A DNA stretch of 64,000 bases, taken from Mercenaria mercenaria. Its lineage: Eukaryota > Mollusca > Bivalvia > Venerida > Veneridae. Made by a program: the position numbers and the translations under genes. The first letter of the stretch is position 1. Each line of letters opens with the position of its first letter. Where the stretch lies: positions 20,334,501 through 20,398,500 of the forward strand of contig NC_069367.1 in NCBI RefSeq assembly GCF_021730395.1, in the 5' to 3' direction. Shown piece by piece: positions 57,201 to 64,000 of this stretch. Below the pieces are notes generated by a model. That model was not told the DNA's origin. It saw only the letters and a program-made list of their open reading frames with translations, and ran no database searches.

Positions 57201-60200
57201 TCTAATATGTCTTTTATGTAAGCACGTAGATGAAATAGGGAAGCACTATTTCATGGCGCATGTATGGCGCACTATGTAATAGGTTGACGTGACGTCAACG
57301 CGTAACCGTGTTTGAAAAGGGTTAAAACACGGGAAGTAACACGTCCCGCAGAATAACTTCAGAGTGCGTTGACGTCTAGTAAGTTACCATAGTCGACTAA
57401 TAATCGATACACTTACTAACACCATTCTGTTACATCATTTCGATTCTGAAACGTCTTTAATATAAAATAGTAGATCGCATTTTGAAGCACTCTTTCTGGC
57501 GCCAAATATTATGCCAAGGTAAACTTTTTTTAACGGAAATGTGCATGGAATTTTCATATTAGAAGAAACGGTACAATCCATGTTAATTTCAAATTGAAAA
57601 AGCGAAGTTCCTGGCACATTTATAATACATATATGAAACAAGTGAATCTCATAACCAGCGGCGGGAATACTTCAGTACTAAAATGCCGGATTTTCAACAT
57701 TATTCACATACTGAGAAATTTTCCTCAGTTATCAGGGGAAGGAAGTGTGCAATTACTACGATTAAGTCATTTTCGCTATTAGCGTTTTCTCCCCTGGTGA
57801 GCAAAAGCGATAGCACTTTGATATCTGTTATCTCAAACAGTGACCATGTAACCAGACATCATCTCTTACAGGCTTGATTGTCTTTACATTCAATGAATAT
57901 AAATAAATAGCATTTTTTATTCAGAATGTGAATGTTGTGACTGACGTTTTTTTAAACAAAAAAATTAGCAATTTTCTGTTCTTTGCACGGGACAATGGAT
58001 ACTTTTTCGCACATATTAATACACAAGTGTTTCATTAGAAATTTATTCGTTATACATTCATGATTGTATTGATTTCTGATCTGAAATTTTAATCCAACGG
58101 AAGTATCTAAACTGTACCAGAGGAAAACATTTCAATACGATATAGTGTTATATTTTATGTTTTGTGATAGTATTTATTATCAGATCAGAAACCAAATTAA
58201 CTTGAATAATTGATGTATTCTTCAGACTGAATAACAAAAATAGATCTATCAAGTTCACCATATTTATTCAATAAATTTAATTGCACATCTTTTAATAATA
58301 TCAAGTATTGCTATTCAAACAATCGAAGCATATATGTATATGATATATGGATGAATGGCCATGCTCTGTTGTAAATGTATGCAGCTATGATAAAACATAG
58401 AGTTCTTATGAAACTTGATAATATTAATACAGGTACATTATATACAATATCATCACATCTGTTTATAATATATCATCTCTAACACCATTCCCTTATTTTC
58501 AGAGTCCTTATCTCTGCTTCGTCTTAACACATCCTTATCAATACGCATCAGTGTAGCTTTGCGTTATAACTCTATCAGCTTATATTGTGTTTTCTAACTT
58601 TTGTGACGATTCCTAGCGATTTCAGTTTTGTTTTTAGTTCTTCCTTGGTCATTTCACTGGCGGGTTTTTTCATTTTCTTTTTCAAATTTCTTATGTGTAC
58701 TCATTTCACTGGCGGGTTTTTTCATTTTCTTTTTCAAATTTCTTATGTGTACTCTGAATGTAAAACTCAAATCTTCGTTTCTTGCTTAATGATCTACTTC
58801 GCTGTATATATAGAATTTTATCATGTCTTTAATATTAATTTGTGTGCTTTGATGAGACTTTAATAAACAATAAAACCTATATACGTAATTATATTTGCAG
58901 TTTAACATAATATTTGCAGTTTAACATATTTGAGAATTATTTTCTTTCCTTGTTACTTGTTATTTTTAATAAAAGGGTAAACATGAAAAAAATAATAAAA
59001 CCTAAAGTGTTGGCCCAAATGACACATGTGGTAATTATTAGGTGTCGATTCCTCCTACATTATGAAAACACATGTGCATCTGTTCACTGTTAATTAATAA
59101 TCTTATTAAGAGATAAACATCTTTTTGGCGTAAAACGGCACACACTAGAAAACTGTTATCAAATTAATTCTTTAATTCTTTTCCGGCTACCTTGACTTAC
59201 ATGTTCATATACGATATCTATATATAGAGCCGGCTACCTAGACCTTTAGTCTACGTAGCCGGAACCGGCTACGTAGACTAAAGGTCTAGGTAGCCGGAAC
59301 CGGCTACCTAGCCACTGCCATTCTTTAAACGGCATTTAAGTTTAGTACTACATAATAATATAATTAAAGCCATTTAGATTTAATGTAAGAAAATTTCAGG
59401 CAATTTCGAAATAATGATTTTGCTGCTGATTTCACACAGCATCAAAATCTTAGCCAATTTTCTTAATTTCATTTTTATTCTAATTCACTGATACAATCCG
59501 CTACTTTGACGTAAATCACGCGTTTAAATTCAACGCTAAATATATAAAACATCGGCACGTGTCACGATGTTATACCTTTTATTCGTACATGCCGTGATTA
59601 GGTTGGCAACATACGTGTCACTTTAAAATTTAATCAACACAATTTAAATTCTGCGTACACTGATTTAAGGCACATGACCATAAACTTTATAATGCTAATA
59701 TCTTGTCAATACAATACGCTGTCCCTTGCCACGAAGATATACATGTATACAAGAAACAGGATGCTACTTGACCAAAATGACACTTTTAAAAATCTAAAAT
59801 TCAGATTCAACTAATTACTGAAACACCCAATCATTATGTCAAAATAAGTCATAATAAATATTGTGTATTATTATTTTGGTTATTACTATAATGTAACAAC
59901 AGAATTGCTTACACTTTTATTTTCGATTTTTTTTTAGACATATCTCAGTATTTTCAAAGGAAAATGCCATGAAAAACTTTAAAAACTTTTAAAAAAACAT
60001 TTGTCAGACGGAACGCACCCAAAAATCATGTTAAACTATGTTATATAATTATACATGTATTCCTATTCCGATACGGCTCTATCTTCGCGTAAAACTTAGC
60101 ACGTTTTTTGTCAATATACAGAAAGCGTTGAAACCCTGTTTTTAAAGGAATTTTGAAGCAAGAAAGAAATAACTTATTTTATAATAAAATATATATCTAG

Positions 60201-62548
60201 AATGTGCACGACGAGAATTTTCCAAATATATCCGGGATGATATTTTAACTTTAACTTTTCCTTCAAAAATACTTAGTAAAAACAGAGTTATCGTGTAATT
60301 CTGCCAAATATGTATAGAGAATATATTGAATTCAAGAGACGTTTTACAAACGAATTTTGAAGCAACCAAATATTGACTTATTTTGAAGGAAAATATATCA
60401 TCGTAAAGGTATTGAATTGTTTTTTAAGGAAATATCCGGGATGGTATAATAGAATAATAAAAATGTGTAATTTATGACATTTTCTATGGTAAATGTATCA
60501 TTTTCCTATATAAATCAATGTAAGTATAGGAATAGGATTTATCAGTTGCGCTGTCTGATGGCTTATCAGAATATGTGCCGCAGATGTACTGATAAGATCG
60601 CCTAAGAGGAGAATTGTTCAACATGAAACCGACCAAAAATAAAGACAAATTCTCACGAATTGTATTTCATTTGTGTTTGACTCAATAATAATAACTACAG
60701 TACATAAAGAGTTCACACCGAAGTTGCATTAAACGCGATTCAACGTGGTAGGGCCTACCTTACCTGGTTAAATAAATAAAATCGTAAATTCCCAGAATAC
60801 GTTTTCTGAAGAACGTATAATACTATATTCACGGTTTTCAGCTTTAATTCATAGAAGCTATGCTTCTCCCGCTTACTACAAATAGGCGATTTGGTAGAAT
60901 TGCTCCGCATTTAAAAAGAAAACGCTGTCACAGACTTGCACATGCACATTGTTATATTTAGGCTGTTATCAGAAAAGAATCATTACATGACGTGTTTTGG
61001 CTCGGTAATTTCTGGTGACTTCAGTCATTGTTAATTTAAAATGATGGGGTGTTGACAGAGAAACATAAACTCATAAACAGATTCAATGAAAGCGCGTCTA
61101 CTACTGATTTGTTTGGCTGGGTTCTATACTTTCAGATGATCTGATTATATATTTGGTTATTGCATCAACATGCAATCTTATTTTTTTGCAGGTTAAAAAA
61201 CAAAGAAATTCAGACAACGGTTTCTGTGGATGATATGAAAGAACAACATTCAACAATGCCTGTATTGAGTGCCAACGAATCTATGCCTACCACCGGTCAG
61301 CCTGTATTGAGTGTCAAAGATTCTATGCCTGCTACCAGTCAGCCTGTATTGAGTGTCAAAGATTCTATGCCTACTACCAGTCAGCCTGTATTGAGTGTCA
61401 AGGATTCTATGCCTACCACCGGTCAGCCTGTATTGAGTGTCAAAGATTCTATGCCTACCACCGGTCAGCCTGTATTGAATGTCAAAGATTCTATGCCTAC
61501 CACCGGTCAGCCTGTATTGAGTGTCAAAGATTCTATGCCTACCGCCGGTCAGCCATTGTTGTTAACAACAAATATAGACACGGTCACCGACACAAAGTAT
61601 CATCCTTACTTACCTAAGGGTGAAAAACAGTCAACAGAGCTGGCAGTTTCGCAAGAAACATCTAAAAGTGACAACGCCATGATTTATCCAAATAATGCAG
61701 TTGTAAATAAACAAAACATTCCTGCTACACTGGAACCGCAGTATTTATCGAACACTACAAACCCGACAACTCTTCCCCCAATCATACTGCCACACGTGAC
61801 GGAACCAACAGTCGCTGTAAATGTGTCTGACAATGGTAAATATCTGTATGAAACAACAACTACTTCAGCTGAAGTTACCTCTCTTTATGAATTTGCTGGA
61901 ACTTTCGAGACAACAAGTCGGCAATCAGACGTAAAAACATTAGCAATTCAAGATTCAACCAGAGATTCTAACGGTCTAAAATCAACAGTAAAACCAAATG
62001 ACAAACAGTCGTGGCAGAAAACGCCAGTTGCTACTAAACTGTTTAATCCGGAGTCTATAAATGTAAAAGATACATTCGTAACTGAAAATGGAAACATCGA
62101 AGTTCAGAACGAAAGACGGAACAAGTCACCTAAAATAGTAGAGTCGCTAATGGCAGGCGGTGTTATGAAGTTACCTTTCAAAACAAATTCTAATTTTAGG
62201 TTCCTGTTTTCAAGTGATTCAAAAGTGAAAACCACGAACCAAAAAGTTTTTAAGAAACCTGGAGCAGTCGTAAAAAAGAAAGCTGTGACCGACGGTCGAA
62301 GATTTAACGAACTAGACAATAATTATAACGCAAATTTCAATACTCAAAACGACAAGTTCTCTGGATTGGAGACATCACAATTGTACACAGAGAAACCTAA
62401 ATCACCAGACTTATTCAGAACTCTCCGAATACCAACGTCTTCTACAAAATCGTTTATGCAAAGAAAAGCCGAACTTCCGAAAAAGCCAAAACGAACAATA
62501 GATGTTACAGAATTTGGAGACCAAAGTTTAATCTTTAGCTTAACCTGA
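48158..62548 (+). CDS. Type II single-pass membrane protein with mucin-like repeat ectodomain, 684 aa, seven coding exons
   Basis: Join 48158-48232, 50865-51009, 51636-51803, 53542-53589, 53984-54122, 56169-56291, 61192-62548; phases 0,1,1,1,2,2 match at every junction and the total is 685 codons with the TGA. There is no signal peptide. Residues 1-106 are polar and end KQQRRCDKLCRN. 107-130 (VLLTFLILSVVTAVVAAIGL...) is one transmembrane segment, so positive-inside predicts a cytoplasmic N terminus and an outside C terminus. The ectodomain starts with a His-rich patch (GHHHGNHIHPNITT, one N-glycosylation site), then a compact region 156-255 with two Cys (166, 187), seven 14-residue SMPTTGQPVLSVKD repeats (256-353), and a Ser/Thr/Pro-rich, basic tail with no further membrane segment. 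The layout recalls membrane mucins; the 156-255 region could be SEA-like, but I cannot show it. Family not recognised. Confidence 0.75.
49263..49552. mobile_element. TTAA-flanked MITE, shorter copy in intron 1 of the 684-aa gene
   Basis: TTAA at 49259-49262 and 49553-49556. Reverse-complemented, its right end (CTGACAATAAGTTAATTTTA, GAAAGCCACCTTTAAGCC) matches the left end of the 43834-44373 copy; its left half (CAGAATCGGCTTAAAAATGG) matches that copy's right part. The middle is deleted relative to the longer copy. Confidence 0.8.
50865..51009 (+). CDS. Exon 2 of the 684-aa membrane protein
   Basis: Acceptor TTATTTTACAG; encodes WPTMTTLMHQSEITIDPYVH and an acidic stretch to QTSWS; donor CAG|GTATTT, phase 1. 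Confidence 0.75.
51636..51803 (+). CDS. Exon 3 of the 684-aa membrane protein (transmembrane segment)
   Basis: Acceptor ACTTTATTTCAG; encodes VARSIEHDILESKAPSSSDS, the basic KQQRRCDKLCRN and the membrane span; donor TCT|GTAAGC, phase 1. Confidence 0.8.
51991..52856. repeat. 21-bp minisatellite (about 40 units) in intron 3 of the 684-aa gene
   Basis: Unit close to ACATGCCTATACCAATGTGGT with drift (TGGT/TAGT, CCTGTACC, AAGTATATGCC). 21 is a multiple of three, so plus and minus frames stay open (137 and 75-77 codons, e.g. VVHAYTN repeats); these are artefacts. Likely length-polymorphic. Confidence 0.95.
52903..53123. repeat. 110-bp tandem duplication next to the minisatellite
   Basis: Two near-identical copies starting TCAAAACCATCCTAGTATTT at 52903 and 53013, ending ACATGAAAACTT. 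Very few differences, so recent. Confidence 0.95.
53542..53589 (+). CDS. Exon 4 of the 684-aa membrane protein (48-base microexon)
   Basis: Acceptor GCTTTTCTTTTCAG; encodes LTLHDNGFAKDKGHHH; donor ACG|GTAATA, phase 1. Confidence 0.75.
53984..54122 (+). CDS. Exon 5 of the 684-aa membrane protein
   Basis: Acceptor CGTTTGCTAG; encodes GNHIHPNITTEEEMYLSKIF onward to ENCHTVL; donor GTT|GTAAGT, phase 2. Confidence 0.75.
54225..54391 (-). mobile_element. Hairpin MITE (ATCGGGAAATATGCA family), copy 2, in intron 5
   Basis: AGGTTATTA (54229-54237) pairs with TAATAACCT (54347-54355); inside, TATCGGGAAATATGCACGAG pairs with its near complement at 54320-54338, around GCGCGACTTCAGGAGCGC. The outer right flank TTTTATTACATACGCATCTA matches the inverted left flank of copy 1 at 32241. 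Confidence 0.75.
54454..55706 (+). repeat. Dispersed repeat, GGCCAT...CTCAGGTGAGCTAAAA family, copy 2, in intron 5
   Basis: Same ends as 372-1313: AACAAGAGGGCCATGAAGGC and CTCAGGTGAGCTAAAAATAG. The interior is about seven 144-bp tandem units (GACCTAGTTTTTGA recurs at about 54601, 54746, 54890, 55034, 55183, 55326, 55471) carrying TCTGACCAAGTTTCATTAAG, then (GACGGACG)n. The terminal hairpin is TGAGCAC-TTC-GTGCTCA before CTAA. The internal units differ in length and sequence from the 109-bp units of copy 1. Confidence 0.85.
56169..56291 (+). CDS. Exon 6 of the 684-aa membrane protein
   Basis: Acceptor TGGTTTTCTTCCAG; encodes LLVENSQNLHIEMHVSPREG and ILRALAEGVLMGTNN; donor TAG|GTAAAT, phase 2. 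Confidence 0.75.
56292..59229. other. Intron 6 of the 684-aa gene, first part
   Basis: No exon seen. T17 run near 56680-56697. 57061-57078 (GATATCAGAACCAATACG) pairs imperfectly with CGTATTGAACTGATAT at 57151-57166. A near-palindrome GTTGACGTGACGTCAAC at 57283-57299 contains the CRE-like TGACGTCA, regulatory role unknown. A 52-bp unit (TCATTTCACTGGCGGGTTTT...) is duplicated exactly at 58649-58752. Confidence 0.5.
58649..58752. repeat. 52-bp exact tandem duplication
   Basis: Two copies of a unit beginning TCATTTCACTGGCGGGTTTT and ending TTATGTGTAC; no difference seen, so recent. Confidence 0.95.
59230..59297. repeat. Perfect palindrome, 33-bp arms with a 2-bp spacer
   Basis: The arm starts CCGGCTACCTAGACCTTTAG and ends TACGTAGCCGG; the second arm is its exact reverse complement after AA. 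Partial units (CCGGCTACCT) also flank it at about 59182 and 59300, so it is part of a short CCGGCTAC-bounded repeat. Confidence 0.95.
59298..61191. other. Intron 6 of the 684-aa gene, last part
   Basis: No exon seen. 60058-60541 is bounded by TCCTATTCCGATAC and its near-inverted GTATAGGAATAGGA and contains two diverged copies (about 60150 and 60350) of an AATTTTGAAGCAA...CTTATTTT block and of ATATCCGGGATG, so probably another MITE-like element. Confidence 0.4.
61192..62548 (+). CDS. Exon 7 of the 684-aa membrane protein (repeat-rich ectodomain)
   Basis: Acceptor CTTATTTTTTTGCAG; completes the split Arg codon (AG|G) and stays open for 452 residues to TGA. Holds the seven 42-bp repeats and the basic C-terminal tail (KKPGAVVKKKAVTDGRR, KKPKRTIDV). 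Confidence 0.85.
61259..61552 (+). repeat. Seven in-frame 42-bp coding repeats
   Basis: Each encodes a variant of PVLSVKDSMPTTGQ. Nucleotide identity between neighbours is very high, including at synonymous sites, indicating recent expansion or homogenisation. Copy number is likely to vary between alleles. Confidence 0.95.
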
Positions 62549-62769
62549 ACAAATAACGTATACATTAAAACGAATTTTTGACTAGAGCAATCTTACTTTT
62601 GTGGTTGAGAAAACAGAGTTTTCCAATGCGAGGGTCAACCGGGGAATGAAAAGCAGTGTTTTTGTAAATCGTACTGCCCAAGTGCTGAGAACTATCATGA
62701 AAATCAAAGTGTATAAAAGATATGGTTCTTTTTCTTGACTTTGCACAGCTTTAGGTTAAAGTAATCGTA

Positions 62770-62775
62770 AATAAA
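62770..62775 (+). terminator. Candidate polyadenylation signal of the 684-aa gene
   Basis: AATAAA about 220 bases after the TGA. Confidence 0.45.
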
Positions 62776-62875
62776 ATAGCTGATATGTTATCTTATATTA
62801 GGCTACACTGTGGCACGTTTTCAAAAGAAATAGAATAATTTGATGAGTATATTTTTGGTTCTTTAATATTGTTCT

Positions 62876-62960
62876 TGCTTTCGGAAGTATACTTTCTGGT
62901 GGCTTGGGAAGTATACTTTCTGGTGGCTTGCTTTCGGAAGTATACTTTCTGGTGGCTTGC
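62876..62960. repeat. Short tandem repeat, three copies of 24-29 bp
   Basis: GGAAGTATACTTTCTGGTGG followed by CTTG, with or without CTTTC. The minus-strand 74-codon frame across it is an artefact. Confidence 0.9.
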
Positions 62961-63529
62961 TTTTAATGTTGACACAATTTTCCACGATGGCACTGAAACA
63001 GTCTGATCGCGTTTCATCTAGTCCTGCAGATCGACTTACTTTCAGAAAAACAAAGCTGTAACAGCTCTGACTCTTGCAATAACTCGGCCTGTGTGAAACT
63101 AACTAGAGTGGAAACATCTTTCGTTGACAAAGAGTTGGTTTGTGTTACGCTTTGGACCATCGCTTGCATCTATTTCTTTTGATTGTCCGAACTTCATATG
63201 AAGAAACCGATCTTGTTAAATTCCGTAGACCTTATTGTTGACCTTAAACTTACGAGCTTAAATGTTCCTTACATGTGAAATATTATGTAGAATTAGTAAA
63301 CATGCGTATGTTATTGTCTTTATAACATGTATTTGGTAGCATTTTATTGTGTTAACATTACTCTATGTGACCAGTTGTTCCTTTCTATTAGCTTTTATTG
63401 TTATTTTAGTAATTATTTTAGAAAATAAAAATCAACTTTTATGTACATGTCGCTCTTTTACTACAGGTAACAGATGAATGAACACCATGTGTGAAAAATA
63501 TGGCTTCTAGTATGTTTTCGAGGTTATTC

Positions 63530-63790
63530 TATAACATAAGCTACTGACCTAATTTTTGATGCAAGATGACAGTTTCGAACCTGACCTAGATTTCATAAAT
63601 ACATTCTGCCCAAATTCCACTAAGATCAAGTAGAAAATGTAGCCCCAAGACTGTTAACATGATTTTTTTGCTATCATTTGACCTTGTGATCTAGTTTTTG
63701 ACCCAGTATTTTAACTTGTCAGAGATTTTACTGAGGCAAACATTTTGACAAAGTTTTCATTATGAATGGGCAAAAAAAAAAATGATGTAC
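63530..63790 (+). repeat. Diverged internal units of the 54454-type repeat
   Basis: TACTGACCTAATTTTTGATG, TTTGACCTTGTGATCTAGTT, GTTAACA and ACAAAGTTTTCATTATGAAT follow the order of the 144-bp unit of 54454-55706. The terminal hairpin and GGACGGACG end are not seen, so this is a fragment. Confidence 0.6.
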
Positions 63791-64000
63791 TGTTTACCAC
63801 TATAGCATTTCTGAAAAGATTTTTGGAACTGCTACCAAGTTTTAATGCTTGTGTGAGATTTCTTATTAGATCACACAGCAAGTTATATTAAATTTTATAT
63901 GGAGAACAAAACATAGCTGTTGAAATGTATATAGCGCATGAGATTCAAATTGTAAGATTAATATTTATTTGTACAGACATCAAAACTTCATAGGAATCAT

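Larger units (their letters stand above)
62549..63529. other. 3' flank of the 684-aa gene
   Basis: Probable 3'UTR followed by intergenic DNA. No further gene seen. Confidence 0.4.

Overview
AT-rich metazoan genomic DNA with spliced host genes and many kinds of transposable-element debris. The repeat set (dispersed elements opening AACAAGAGGGCCAT, MITEs opening GAGCCGTGCC, a tRNA-headed SINE with a 3' body resembling the mollusc/metazoan Meta-SINE group, LINEs with pentamer tails) is what I associate with bivalve molluscs, probably venerid-like clams. That assignment is from memory and was not searched. There are no bacterial operons, CRISPR arrays or rRNA genes.

Layout. 0-3 kb: a dispersed repeat and the first coding exon of a small secreted-protein gene on the minus strand (2503-2677). 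3.03-12.05 kb: a 9-kb inverted-repeat (foldback) element. Its arms are satellite-like arrays of a short GAACTGCA/TGCAGTTC unit, its loop is 2.4 kb of non-satellite DNA, and a 9-bp direct repeat (TACTAAATT) abuts both outer ends. A MITE lies at mirrored positions in both arms, while a LINE fragment lies only in the left arm, so the events can be ordered. 13.2-18.9 kb: a TA-flanked element with 23-bp terminal inverted repeats, split by a nearly complete LINE (partial ORF1, endonuclease, reverse transcriptase, zinc knuckle, TTGAG tail). 19.4-21.2 kb: a decayed minus-strand LINE. 24.25-24.56 kb: a SINE with target-site duplication. 25.2-28.6 kb: a second, unrelated long inverted repeat whose loop holds a 78-codon open frame ending at a consensus splice donor. 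28.6-38.1 kb: mostly non-coding with several MITEs and hairpins.

Host genes. (1) 38179-43146, plus strand: two coding exons, 86 residues, predicted signal peptide, short hydrophobic stretch and Gly/Asn-rich tail; its intron carries a 5'-truncated LINE. (2) 48158-62548, plus strand: seven coding exons whose splice phases all agree, giving a 684-residue single-pass type II membrane protein with a Ser/Thr/Pro-rich, mucin-like ectodomain containing seven 14-residue repeats. Introns carry a TTAA-flanked MITE, a 21-bp minisatellite, a hairpin MITE and a 1.25-kb dispersed repeat. (3) The minus-strand exon at 2503-2677, which resembles gene 1 in layout (acceptor just before the ATG, MRF start, signal peptide, phase-1 donor).

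The rest is intergenic or intronic AT-rich DNA in which I see no further genes. Gene models were built by eye from splice consensus, phase and open frames, with no transcript or database evidence. I do not recognise the families of the three host proteins.
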